The notes beneath the pieces are model-generated. The model had not been told where the DNA came from. It made no database searches and worked only from the letters and a program-made list of their open reading frames with translations. From an uncultured Candidatus Saccharibacteria bacterium (GTDB lineage: Bacteria; Patescibacteriota; Saccharimonadia; Saccharimonadales; Saccharimonadaceae), in the NCBI GenBank assembly GCA_937898545.1, contig CALEJV010000002.1:1-64000 (forward strand): 64,000 nt of DNA, in the 5' to 3' direction. This document shows, one piece after another, positions 34,619 to 43,219 of the stretch. Within the stretch, counting starts at the first letter, position 1, and every line of letters begins with the position of its first letter. Made by a program: the position numbers and the translations under genes.

Positions 34619-36049
34619 GTGAGTAGCACAACGAGTAATGTAACAATGGAAGCAATTATCAGCCTGTGCAAGCGCCGTGGCTTTATTTACCAGGGGTCGG
34701 ACGTGTACGGCGGCCTGAGTGGCACATGGGATTATGGCCCGCTGGGTGTGCAGCTCAAGCGCAATATTATGAACCTATGGTGGCGCAGATTCGTCGACGA
34801 GCGTGACGACATGTACGGCGTCGATGCAGCGATTTTGATGAATCAGAAGGTGTGGAAGGCGAGTGGGCATGTCGATACGTTTGTCGATCCGTTGTGCGAA
34901 GACATGGTCAATCACCGCCGTTACCGCACTGATCATATTCTCAAGGATAATGGCGTTGACGCGGACGGCATGACCATGGAGCAGATGGATGCGGTGATTG
35001 CCGAGCGTGGCATCAAAAGCCCGGATGGTAATCCGCTCTCAAAATCAATGACTTTTAATATGATGTTTCGTACTCATATAGGAGCGGTTGATACGACGAC
35101 TGTTCATTATGCTTCAAATATAGATCCAGAATATGGAGACGCTGTAGAGACAAGGGAGCTTGTAGATTACGAAAAACCGGATGCAAGTCTTGTATATCTT
35201 CGCCCGGAAACCGCTCAAGGTATCTTCACCAATTTCAAAAACATCGTCGATAGTTTCTATCCTAATTTGCCATTTGGTATCGCTCAGCAGGGCAAGGCGT
35301 TTCGTAATGAAATTGCGCCGCGCGACTTCGTCTTCCGCAGCCGCGAGTTTGAGCAGATGGAGATCGAATATTTCGTGAACCCTGAGCATTGGCAAGAGGC
35401 GTTTGATGAGCTGCTCGCCAGCACGCATGCGTTCTTGGCAGAACTGGGCCTTAGACAGGAGCATATTCACGAGCTGGACGTGCCGGCAGAGGATCGGGCA
35501 CATTACAGCAAAAAGACGATCGATATCGAATACGACTATCCGATCGGCCGCGAAGAGCTGATGGGCATCGCCTACCGGACTGATTTTGACTTGATGAACA
35601 TCCAGCGCGCCAGCGGCAAGAGTATGGAATATACCATCAAGGGGACGAACACGAAATTTGTGCCGCACGTCATTGAGCCGAGCTTCGGTGTGGAGCGGGC
35701 GCTGATGGCAGTGCTGGCTAGTAGCTACCGCGAGGACGAACAAAATGGCGAAAAGCGGGTATACTTAGCCCTGCCAGAGCACTTAGCACCGGTCAAATTT
35801 GCTGTATCACCACTGCTGAAGAATAAGCCAGAATTGGTAGAAAAAGCCCGCGACGTGTACGCGAACCTCGCCAAAGCCAACCCCGGCCGAGTGATGTGGG
35901 ACGACAACGGCAACATTGGCAAACGCTACCGCCGCCAAGACGAAATCGGTACGCCGTACTGCGTGGTGATCGACTTCCAGACGCTGGAGGACGGCACCGT
36001 CACCGTGCGCGAGCGGGATACGACGGAGCAGAAGCGGGTGAATATTTAA
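34619..36049 (+). CDS. glyS: Glycyl-tRNA synthetase (class II, alpha2 type)
   Basis: Homodimeric eukaryote/Gram-positive-type GlyRS, 476 aa from the GTG at 34619. RRGFIYQGSDVYGGLSGTWDYGPLG, RPETAQGIFTNFK, FRNEIAPRDFVFRSREFEQMEIE and PHVIEPSFGVERALMAV are class II GlyRS signatures; the anticodon-binding domain closes the protein. AGAAAGGA sits 5 nt before the GTG; in-frame ATG 34580 precedes the leader hairpin and ATG 34646 would still keep all motifs. Codons between about 35035 and 35235 are much more A/T-ending than the rest of the gene, suggesting a recombined patch. Family product certain; start less so. Confidence 0.93.
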   Translation: MSSTTSNVTMEAIISLCKRRGFIYQGSDVYGGLSGTWDYGPLGVQLKRNIMNLWWRRFVDERDDMYGVDAAILMNQKVWKASGHVDTFVDPLCEDMVNHRRYRTDHILKDNGVDADGMTMEQMDAVIAERGIKSPDGNPLSKSMTFNMMFRTHIGAVDTTTVHYASNIDPEYGDAVETRELVDYEKPDASLVYLRPETAQGIFTNFKNIVDSFYPNLPFGIAQQGKAFRNEIAPRDFVFRSREFEQMEIEYFVNPEHWQEAFDELLASTHAFLAELGLRQEHIHELDVPAEDRAHYSKKTIDIEYDYPIGREELMGIAYRTDFDLMNIQRASGKSMEYTIKGTNTKFVPHVIEPSFGVERALMAVLASSYREDEQNGEKRVYLALPEHLAPVKFAVSPLLKNKPELVEKARDVYANLAKANPGRVMWDDNGNIGKRYRRQDEIGTPYCVVIDFQTLEDGTVTVRERDTTEQKRVNI

Positions 36050-36057
36050 AAATTATT

Positions 36058-37357
36058 ATGGGTAGAAGTGTGAAGACATTTAATTATAAAAAAGGGAAAC
36101 AGAACCGGCGCGTCCCAAACCATGACAGGTATATTAATCGTGATAAAGATCGCATATATCCAGAAAGATTAAATTATGCATATGCGGTATATGATTTTAT
36201 TTGTTGTGCTGTTGATGCTCGCAGACAGGGCTTTGAAGAGGTTATTATAGATTTTTCAAATCTACAACCTAACGAAAAGGCACACTACCCAAATCTTATA
36301 GTTCCGATGGCCGCTTTTATTGATAATATGAAGAATCACGAAACCAATGTCTCTTTTAGAATAGAAGGTGATGACGTAGTTAATATAGAGCATACTGGTT
36401 TAATCGAACCCTTAGTAGCTGAGAAGATAGATAATTACCCACGAGCGCTTAATAAAGTTTGGTGTTTTGAGTCATCTGATGATGTAAGCAAAATAGTAAC
36501 TAAATACATGGACGACATATATCAGGAAGATACGTTTCCTTCGTCTGATTTCCTTAATTGGTTGGAGTGGTGTTTGAATGAGGTGATGGATAATGTCATA
36601 CAGCACTCAAATACCGAGGCGGGATTTGTTATGGGGCAAGTACATTCATCCAATAAAACTGTTGCATTTTGCGTTGCCGATGCTGGTAGGGGGATATATA
36701 AGAGTTTTTTAGAGTCTGCAATGAGCTTTCCTCGAAGCCCGAAAGATGCTCTAGAGATGGCCCTAAGAGAAGGGTGTACGCGTGATCCTAGCATTGGCCA
36801 AGGGAATGGTCTATGGGGTCTTCATGAAATAGCTGCTAAAACTGAAGGCCGTCTAAGACTAGGTAGTAGTGGTTTTATGTTCTATGTTCTATGTTGATAA
36901 GAAAGCTAACTTTGTTGGTTATCCATATCTAAATGAGAGTAAAGGAGGTACAGTAGTTGATTTTACCTTTGACTATTCGAAGCCTATAGATCTAACAGAC
37001 GTTTTGGGAGGTCATAAACCAGATTCAATAAAAACATATAGTGTCTTAAATACTCATGGTGATCAAATTAAGTATCCGCTATCTGGGTATAAATCTGGGT
37101 TTGGTACACGACAATCTGGAATAAAAATGCGTAATGAAGTAGTAAATTATCTCTTGGGAGCACCAAGCATCGAGTTAGATTTTACTAACATCAATATTAT
37201 ATCTTCGTCTTTCGCGGATGAATTTATTGGTAAGTTATGTCTAGAGATGGGCCCTATAGATTTTTTCTCACGCGTGAGTATTGTTAATGTGAATAATACG
37301 ATCAAAGTTATTATAAATAAAGCGATCATGCAACGAATAGGACAAGAGATAGTGTAG
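36058..37357 (+). pseudogene. GHKL ATPase + STAS-like (DUF4325) protein, split by 7-bp duplication
   Basis: The first frame (36058-36897, 279 aa) ends in a GHKL/HATPase domain: N-box NEVMDNVIQHS, G1 VADAGRGIY, G2 GQGNGLWGL. The second frame (to 37357) carries a STAS-like DUF4325 domain (SIELDFTNINIISSSFADEF). They are separated by two tandem TTCTATG copies at 36880-36893; removing one copy gives an uninterrupted reading frame of about 430 aa (SGFMFYV-DKKANFVGY). So this is one gene put out of frame by a small duplication, switchable by slippage. The DNA is visibly AT-richer than its surroundings, a sign of transfer. ATPase-STAS proteins resemble anti-sigma/anti-anti-sigma switches; biological role unknown. 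Confidence 0.8.
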
Positions 37358-37373
37358 TTTTAGAAGGGTAATA

Positions 37374-37529
37374 GTACGCTTAGAATACATACTAGGAATC
37401 GAAGAGAACCCCAACAGTAAATATAAGAAACTACTAGATGCCTATAAGAAAAAATTAGAAGAAGTTAATAATGTTGCATCTCGGAAGATAAGGGATACCG
37501 CAGAAAATATCAAAGCAGCTAGTAAATGA
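37374..37529 (+). pseudogene. Short coding-like remnant without start
   Basis: Open for 51 codons to TGA at 37527, reading RLEYILGIEENPNSK... and a lysine/glutamate-rich helix (KKLLDAYKKKLEEV). No ATG, GTG or TTG start is available after the preceding stop. It may be the displaced tail of the ATPase-STAS gene or a decayed neighbour. The rest of 37530-37660 shows no gene. Confidence 0.35.
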
Positions 37530-37672
37530 GGTCTATATAGGCACATAGAAGAGCTCTTAAGCAAACACCTCATGGTTTCAAGCTTCAGATCTAAGCACCC
37601 TTGCCGAAACGATAATATCACAATATAATAAACACAAAACGGTAATTGAACTATACACAGAAGGAGCGACCA

Positions 37673-38926
37673 ATGAACGGAGAGAAATCTATCCCGAATG
37701 GCTGGGAACCGTATACATACTCACTAACAGGTGAATATACAGGACTTATCGTCCCAAAAGAAGGCGTGTCTTTCGAGGCGACAGAGAAGCTCCAAGAGGG
37801 GTTACTTCAAGACCGGCGCGGTGAAGTCTCGTTCGTCGAGAAGGCGAAGAGTGAGATATTCGACAAGAAAGAGTATCAAAAATTCAGCGAGTCTTTCTTT
37901 CAGGCGCTGCGATCGACGTCTCGCATCATTAGCTATGCGACGGGCCAACCGTATCACGAGATGGGGCTAAAAAGCTGCGCGCCGCTTGGCACGAGTGCCG
38001 CAAGAGGACTTTTGCGCCTGGCTCATCGATATGAAAAGCTCAAAGAGCGTGAGGATAACCCGCGTGTTGTCGTGACACCATATAATCTCAGTCGCAAGCT
38101 GTGGGAGCAAGCCTTTCGACGGGCGACGGAAGATGATAGTATCGAGAACAACCCATTGCGGCAGCAAATTGATACAACACACGATATGAAGCGAACGATA
38201 TATGGCTTACATGTCCGCAGGAGTCTATCCCATGATGTGTGGCCGAAATTTAATACAATTCCCGAAGGCACAGCGGTTTTTTATAGCCCTGATGGCATCC
38301 CCTGCACGGCGAGTGTTATTGTTGGCAGGCAAGAGCCGCGGTTTCGAGGGATGAGTTACCAAAAAGTTCACAAGCTAGATTGGGTAGAGATAAAAGAGCC
38401 CGAGCCGTCGGTCGAGCAGGCGCTATCACAGATGGCGACTGCGCTCATAGGTTGGAACGGTCAGCAGTCATCGAAAGAGAACGACGAGATCGATCCAAAA
38501 CTGTCCGTGTCTATTCCTGGTATTGTCGGAATTGAAGGGATTCCGATTCCTTCGCTGCGTAAGCTTAAGCAGAGCTCCGATCAAGTGCACACCAAAAGTC
38601 TTGATATAGTAGCTGCAGAAGGGCAGGATCAATCTCCGCTCGACAAAGACCCGAATCTCTATAAGCGGTATGGTTACGACAGCCAAACCATCGCAGAAGC
38701 TCTGACTGCTGAGCTGAGTCGGATTATCGAAGGAGAGTCGCAGCCGCCGAGCTATCAGGTCTATGGAACATACTGCAAAGCACCAGAGCAGTCTCTATAT
38801 GCTCCATATGTTCTATGGGGTAACAACGGTTGTGTCACGCTGTTGCTCCAAGGTATCAAAGAGGGCGATAGGCGGATCGGCTTTCGTCATGCCACGCGGT
38901 GCCTGTCTGAGTCACCTCGTGGGTAG
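37673..38926 (+). CDS. Unknown 417-aa protein
   Basis: No family recognised. AAGGAG at 37661-37666 is 6 nt before the ATG at 37673 (TATAAT at 37624-37629 upstream). Soluble, with many charged residues and no repeats; a segment FRRATEDDSIENNPLRQQIDTT and a C-terminal APYVLWGNNGCVTLLLQG may be core strands. The stop lies 3 nt before the immunity-like gene, so the two are probably co-transcribed. With that partner it could be the effector of a two-gene conflict module, but no toxin motif was found. Confidence 0.7.
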   Translation: MNGEKSIPNGWEPYTYSLTGEYTGLIVPKEGVSFEATEKLQEGLLQDRRGEVSFVEKAKSEIFDKKEYQKFSESFFQALRSTSRIISYATGQPYHEMGLKSCAPLGTSAARGLLRLAHRYEKLKEREDNPRVVVTPYNLSRKLWEQAFRRATEDDSIENNPLRQQIDTTHDMKRTIYGLHVRRSLSHDVWPKFNTIPEGTAVFYSPDGIPCTASVIVGRQEPRFRGMSYQKVHKLDWVEIKEPEPSVEQALSQMATALIGWNGQQSSKENDEIDPKLSVSIPGIVGIEGIPIPSLRKLKQSSDQVHTKSLDIVAAEGQDQSPLDKDPNLYKRYGYDSQTIAEALTAELSRIIEGESQPPSYQVYGTYCKAPEQSLYAPYVLWGNNGCVTLLLQGIKEGDRRIGFRHATRCLSESPRG

Positions 38927-38929
38927 TTT

Positions 38930-39397
38930 ATGTCAACACGCGTAAAAATCACAATCAACGACGATAGCGCAGGCCGGGTGGCGCTTGATGCCTTGTACGA
39001 GGGCGCCAGCCAGGTGGCGCTGTGCCGCTATGCCTTGCGGCTGGCAGCGCACATTATGGAGACGGCGGGCTACAATGACCCGCACAACCCGGCCATTACC
39101 GCCGGTTTTGCCGTCAACCGCCAGTGGCAAGCTGGGGCGGCCCGCATGCACGATGTGCGCCAAGCTGGCTTTGCGGTGCACAAGCTGGCCCGCCAAGCGC
39201 CAGATGAGCTCACCACGGCAGTGCTGCGCGTAGTAGGCCAAGCCATCGGCACCGGTCACATGCCAGAGCACACCGTAGTGGCTAGCGACTACGCCATCAA
39301 GGTCATCAATCTCCTTTATCCCGGCGATAGGGCCGCTATCACCCACGAACGCCAGTGGCAGGTGCGGGTGATGAGGGAGGGGATGGCGGTTGCATAG
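38930..39397 (+). CDS. Imm5-like putative immunity protein
   Basis: A 155-aa all-helical protein. The layout (helix ALCRYALRLAAHIME, linker with DPHNPAI, WQAGAARMHDVRQAGFAVHKLAR, then VLRVVGQAIGTGHMPEHTVVASDYAIKVI) matches the Imm5-like family of putative immunity proteins, usually annotated from polymorphic toxin loci. It begins 3 nt after the unknown 417-aa gene. No toxin is recognisable nearby, so it could be an orphan immunity gene protecting against a neighbour's toxin. Confidence 0.6.
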   Translation: MSTRVKITINDDSAGRVALDALYEGASQVALCRYALRLAAHIMETAGYNDPHNPAITAGFAVNRQWQAGAARMHDVRQAGFAVHKLARQAPDELTTAVLRVVGQAIGTGHMPEHTVVASDYAIKVINLLYPGDRAAITHERQWQVRVMREGMAVA

Positions 39398-39582
39398 CTG
39401 AGGTAGTAAGTTAGCCGTCTGGCGCAAATATAGAAAAAGAAAAGGGTCCTTAGGCAATTAACCGTTCGGAACCTTTTCGTCTTAATAGCTCTATTGTAGC
39501 GACGATAGAAGAATAAAGCAAATGAGCTAATCTAGTTATGGTGGACAATTATCTATATAAGTAAATAGCGAAAAAAGCTTCA

Positions 39583-39599
39583 AGGTGGTATAATCACCT
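39583..39599. promoter_or_regulatory. Inverted repeat around the CPBP -10 box
   Basis: AGGTG and CACCT flank TATAAT (39589-39594) symmetrically. This could be a repressor site at the CPBP protease promoter. The 180 bp before it contain no gene. Confidence 0.35.
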
Positions 39600-39637
39600 C
39601 ATACGAACAAAATCACAAAAGGCTAGGTGTATACATA

Positions 39638-40610
39638 TGAGTAACACGACAGAAAAACATCTAATTCACTCCCCCTCATTAAAAAAGAGCATCGCAACAA
39701 AGTACTCATCACCCTCTTTGTCTTGACGGCACTCGCCGGAGGCGGCTACTGGGCGGTTGTAGCTGCGACAAGCAGTAGCGCGCCGCCGGTAGCGCTAGCA
39801 TTGCGCTTGGCGTACGTTGCGATTTTGTATATGCCGGTGCCACTGTATACTCTCTTGCTGAGTCGATTTATGCTTCGCGTGCCAGTACCATTTCGTGCGT
39901 TGTTGTCATTGAAACAAATCACAGCCAAGAAATATGCATTGGTCGCTGGGCTATTCTTGGCCTGGGTAGTATTGATGATAGGCTCCGTTGCTATTCTTGG
40001 CTGGCTGTGGCCAGAGACTTTTGGGCACCTGGCAACGACTAATGGACATTTGGTACACAACCTTGAGAAGCTCATCGGCGCATCGGTCGATACTAGCGCG
40101 ATGAATATGCCACCAACACCGCTTGCTATGCTGCCGCTTGGTATCTTTGGTGCATTGATGGCCGGGCTAACAGTAAATGCGATCTTTGCGATGGCGGAAG
40201 AGATTATGTGGCGTGGTTACCTTGCGCAGGCATTTGCCGGACGGCCATTTTGCAAGAAATATGTGACGATTGGCGTGCTGTGGGGGCTGTGGCATATTCC
40301 ACTGATTGCCCTAGGGTATAACTATGGCACAGCGAACGCGCTTCCGGGGTCGGTGTTGTTCATTGGATTTTGTGTGGTGATGTCGCTTGTGCTTGGTTTT
40401 GTCGTTGAGCGAACCCGAAGTGTGTGGCTCGCTGCGGTGCTGCACGGGACGTTTAATGGCTTCTCGCAAGTTATGCTACTTCTGGTCGTTGGTGGGAGCT
40501 CACTGTTGGCTAGCTCAGCAGTAGGCGTTGTCTCGCTTGTGGCGTGGCTGGTGGTATTTGTGGCTTGCTATATAAGCACTGCTTTTGCATCTGTCACGGA
40601 GCGAGCATAA
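39638..40610 (+). pseudogene. CPBP (CAAX-like) membrane protease, frameshifted near its start
   Basis: The body (from about 39700) is a polytopic CPBP-family glutamic protease: AEEIMWRGYLAQAF (EExxxR), LWGLWHIPL and AVLHGTFNGFS. The natural ATG at 39638, MSNTTEKHLIHSP, is in a different frame and stops after 29 codons. A five-C tract at about 39670-39674 is the join: six C would give a continuous protein of 323 aa (HLIHSPLIKKEHRNKVLIT). The first start in the long frame is a TTG at 39723, inside the first transmembrane helix. So the gene is switched off, phase-variable at the C tract, or misread. CPBP proteins often protect against bacteriocins. Confidence 0.75.
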
Positions 40611-40674
40611 GCGAACTGTCTCATCCAGGAAAGTCGATTCCGCTAAACTACTACTCTAGAGGTATAGTAAAGTC

Positions 40675-40767
40675 ATGCATATAACACGTCGTATTCAAGC
40701 GGTAAAGCTTCGCCATATTGGGGGGATTGCTGGTAATACTCAGATCAACCACACATTAAGTATATAG
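40675..40767 (+). CDS. Possible 30-aa small protein
   Basis: MHITRRIQAVKLRHIGGIAGNT... ends at TAG 40765-40767. TATAGT at 40663-40668 is 6 nt before its ATG, the same geometry as other leaderless genes here. Basic and short; it could also be a leader peptide or chance. It lies just before the AbrB-Doc pair. Confidence 0.3.
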   Translation: MHITRRIQAVKLRHIGGIAGNTQINHTLSI

Positions 40768-40794
40768 CACGAGATCGACACGATTAATTGTCGC

Positions 40795-40824
40795 GTGACA
40801 TGCTTATTCCAATTTTGTTATAAT
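40795..40824 (+). promoter_or_regulatory. Leaderless promoter of the AbrB-Doc operon
   Basis: GTGACA at 40795-40800 (one mismatch from the -35 consensus), 18-bp spacer, TATAAT at 40819-40824; the ATG is 6 nt downstream. Confidence 0.6.
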
Positions 40825-40830
40825 GAGCCT

Positions 40831-41067
40831 ATGACGATTACCACAATCCAAAAGATCATCAAAATCGGCTCGAGCCGTGGCGTGACGCTGCCGGCTAAGC
40901 AGCTGCGGGCGCTTGGCTGGCAGGAGGGGGATGAAGTGCGTATTGTGGTTGATACGGTGAGTTCTGCTCATGCACCAGTGCAACCAGCAACTGACCAAGT
41001 GCGGCGTGACTACGAAACATTCACGCAGCAGTATGGTGAAACGCTGAAGAATTTGGCTGACCGATGA
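40831..41067 (+). CDS. AbrB/MazE-type antitoxin
   Basis: A 78-aa antitoxin: an N-terminal SpoVT-AbrB swapped-hairpin DNA-binding domain (IQKIIKIGSSRGVTLPAKQLRALGW) and a C-terminal helix (RRDYETFTQQYGETLKNL) that should wrap the toxin. The ATG at 40831 is set by TATAAT 6 nt upstream. It overlaps the Doc gene by ATGA. Autorepression by the AbrB domain is expected from family behaviour. Doc partners are more often Phd type. Confidence 0.88.
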   Translation: MTITTIQKIIKIGSSRGVTLPAKQLRALGWQEGDEVRIVVDTVSSAHAPVQPATDQVRRDYETFTQQYGETLKNLADR

Positions 41068-41450
41068 TGCGCTATCTAACGACGGATGAGATTCAAGCAT
41101 TACATTATTGGGTGATTGCGGACTATGGTGGCTCGCATGGTCTGCGCGACGCGAAGGCACTTGCGTCACTCGTCGTTACACCACAGGCAGTGTTGTTTGG
41201 TCGTGAGCTCTATGGATCGGTGCATAAAAAAGCAGCAGTGTATCTCCGTCATTGCATCGCTGACCATCCGTTTATAGATGGGAATAAACGGACTGCAGTA
41301 ACACTAACTGGAGTATTTTTATTACGCAATGATGTCTGGTTGCGAGCGGCACCCCAAGAACTTGAGAATATAGCAGTGCAGATTGCCACCGATCATTGGG
41401 ATATCGTGCACATCGCACAGTGGTTGCAAGAAAATACTGAGGAAATATAG
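41064..41450 (+). CDS. doc: Doc-type Fic-domain toxin
   Basis: A 128-aa Doc toxin: HPFIDGNKRTA is the Fic/Doc active-site loop (catalytic His, Lys/Arg phosphate clamp). Phage P1 Doc phosphorylates EF-Tu and stops translation; similar activity is likely. The first codons overlap the antitoxin stop (ATGA), standard for toxin-antitoxin pairs. All motif residues are present, so it appears active. Confidence 0.9.
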   Translation: MMRYLTTDEIQALHYWVIADYGGSHGLRDAKALASLVVTPQAVLFGRELYGSVHKKAAVYLRHCIADHPFIDGNKRTAVTLTGVFLLRNDVWLRAAPQELENIAVQIATDHWDIVHIAQWLQENTEEI

Positions 41451-41466
41451 TATACTTCTCCACAAT

Positions 41467-41494
41467 ATTTCCACAGAGTGATGTATTTTCTACA
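41467..41494 (+). promoter_or_regulatory. Shared upstream element A of the surface genes
   Basis: ATTTCCACAG-3 nt-GATGT-2 nt-TTTTCTACA. The same words with the same spacing occur at 46679-46705 before the lectin gene. TTTCCACAG also resembles a degenerate DnaA box. Confidence 0.45.
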
Positions 41495-41564
41495 TACAGA
41501 TAACGATGGTGAATTCCTGGGGTCTAGGGCAGAAGGCTTGTTTATTTCAGGCCCAATTACCCTC

Positions 41565-41594
41565 TTGTTACCATAAGCGTAATAATGATATAAT
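41565..41594 (+). promoter_or_regulatory. Promoter of the propeller surface protein
   Basis: TTGTTA at 41565-41570, 18-bp spacer, TATAAT at 41589-41594. The spacer contains ACCATAAGCGT (41570-41580), an 11-mer also found in the GH16 promoter spacer. AAGGAGGG precedes the ATG. Confidence 0.6.
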
Positions 41595-41647
41595 GCGAAC
41601 GTTATATTTAAGGTGTTGTGTTTCACAACAGAAAAGGAGGGTTTTGC

Positions 41648-43156
41648 ATGAGGGAACTCAGGCAAGCAAAGTATAATAAATGGAGAACGCTCGCTCGCGT
41701 GTCTCAGGCTGGATGCCTGGTGGCGGTAGCTGCTATGGTGGCATTGTTTGGCCAGCCTACACGAGCTGCCCAAGAGGTAGCTTGGAAGGACCAAGCTGGC
41801 TCTGGTGCAAAGAACTGGTCGGCAATGGCTGGCTCGACCGACGGTACCAAGCTTGTTGCAGCAGCGAATGCAGGGAGTATCTACACTTCGGCTGACAGTG
41901 GTGTAACGTGGAAGGAGCAAACAGTAACTGGGCTTGCTGGCCCGCAGAAGTGGACAGCCGTTGCTAGCTCGGCCGACGGCACCAAACTTGCTGCCTTCTA
42001 CCAGTGGGGTGGCTATATGTACACCTCAGATGACGCAGGTGTCACCTGGAAGCAAAGAGGTCTCCCAGGAGCTGCTGGAGACTGGGTATCTGCTACGAGC
42101 TCGGCCGACGGCACCAAGCTTGCTGTTGTTGGGCGTGGCAGTAAGGTTTTTACCTCTGAAAACTCTGGTGCAACCTGGAAGGAACAAGCCAACCCAGGTG
42201 CAAAAAACTGGTCGTCTATCGCAAGTTCGGATGACGGCACCAAACTCGCCGCAACAGTAACCGACGGCTCGATCTACACCTCAACAGACAGTGGTGTCAC
42301 CTGGACAGAGCAAGCAGCCGCTGGCACTCAGAAGTGGACATCGATCGCTAGCTCGGCCGATGGCATGAAGCTCGCTGCAACCGTCAATGGTGGCAAGATT
42401 CACACTTCGACAGATGGTGGCGTCACCTGGAAAGAGCAAGCTGCATCAACCCCACAGAAGTGGACATCGATCGCTAGCTCGGCTGATGGTATGAAGCTCG
42501 CCGCAACCGTCAATGGTGGTAAGATCTACACTTCAGATGACGGTGGTGCAACCTGGATGGAGAATGACAGCGCTGCTACCGGTGCGTGGTCGGCTGTTGT
42601 TATGTCGAACGACGGGGCCAACCTCGCTGCAGCACTCAATGGTGGCAACATTAATACAGCAACAGCTAAGGATAAGCCAGTTGTACAGCCAGCCCCAGCC
42701 ACCCCGGCGCCCGCAAATCCTGCACCAGCTAACCCAGCTCCGGCCAATCCTGCGCCCGCTACACCTGCTCCGGCCACTCCAGCACCAGCTACACCCGCTC
42801 CAGCGACGCCCGCACCTGCGACTCCGACCCCAGCAAATCCTGCTCCAGCTACCCCTGCGCCTGCGACGCCCGCGCCTGCAAATCCTGCGCCTGCCAACCC
42901 AGCTCCAGCTACACCTGCCCCAGCTGAGCCAGCTGTAGAACCTGCACCAGCAGAAGAGCCGGCTCCGGCTGCAGAGCAAGCACCAGCAGCCAACCCAGCA
43001 CCTGCAGCTAAACCAGCAGCAGAGGCTGCCGCTCCTGCTAAGCACGAAGGTCCAGCTCTCGCTGACACTGGTGACAGCGTATGGCTCGTTGCTGCACTCG
43101 CAGCCAGTGGTCTTGGCGCCGGGAGCTTCTGGTTCGTCAAGAGCCGCAAGAACTAG
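41648..43156 (+). CDS. Secreted seven-repeat propeller protein with Pro-rich stalk and LADTG anchor
   Basis: A 502-aa cell-surface protein. Signal peptide about 1-40 (VAVAAMVALFGQPTRAAQ); seven repeats of ~42 residues at about 46-341, each like W-SIASSADGTKLAA...GGSIYTS-DSGVTW (sialidase/BNR Asp-box-like), the right number for one seven-bladed beta-propeller; a Pro-Ala-rich stalk about 345-468 (PAPATPAPANPAP pattern); LADTG at 471-475, a hydrophobic helix and KSRKN. LAxTG fits class E-type sortase signals. The ATG at 41648 follows AAGGAGGG. Likely a displayed binding module. No catalytic motif. Its repeats resemble those of the GH16 protein. Confidence 0.88.
   Translation: MRELRQAKYNKWRTLARVSQAGCLVAVAAMVALFGQPTRAAQEVAWKDQAGSGAKNWSAMAGSTDGTKLVAAANAGSIYTSADSGVTWKEQTVTGLAGPQKWTAVASSADGTKLAAFYQWGGYMYTSDDAGVTWKQRGLPGAAGDWVSATSSADGTKLAVVGRGSKVFTSENSGATWKEQANPGAKNWSSIASSDDGTKLAATVTDGSIYTSTDSGVTWTEQAAAGTQKWTSIASSADGMKLAATVNGGKIHTSTDGGVTWKEQAASTPQKWTSIASSADGMKLAATVNGGKIYTSDDGGATWMENDSAATGAWSAVVMSNDGANLAAALNGGNINTATAKDKPVVQPAPATPAPANPAPANPAPANPAPATPAPATPAPATPAPATPAPATPTPANPAPATPAPATPAPANPAPANPAPATPAPAEPAVEPAPAEEPAPAAEQAPAANPAPAAKPAAEAAAPAKHEGPALADTGDSVWLVAALAASGLGAGSFWFVKSRKN
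42331..42582 (+). repeat. Recent 126-bp tandem duplication of a propeller repeat
   Basis: Repeat units 5 and 6 start at 42331 and 42457. Their first ~75 bp are almost identical, differing mainly at silent third bases, far closer than other unit pairs. This indicates recent unit duplication or gene conversion. Confidence 0.7.
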
Positions 43157-43184
43157 AGCACTGCACTGCAGCGTCTCTATACCC

Positions 43185-43219
43185 AAGAGAAAGGCATACC
43201 GTATGCCTTTCTCTTTTTT
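43185..43219 (+). terminator. Strong terminator of the propeller gene
   Basis: AAGAGAAAGGCATAC pairs perfectly with GTATGCCTTTCTCTT around a single C (loop opens in practice), followed by TTTT. Confidence 0.85.
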
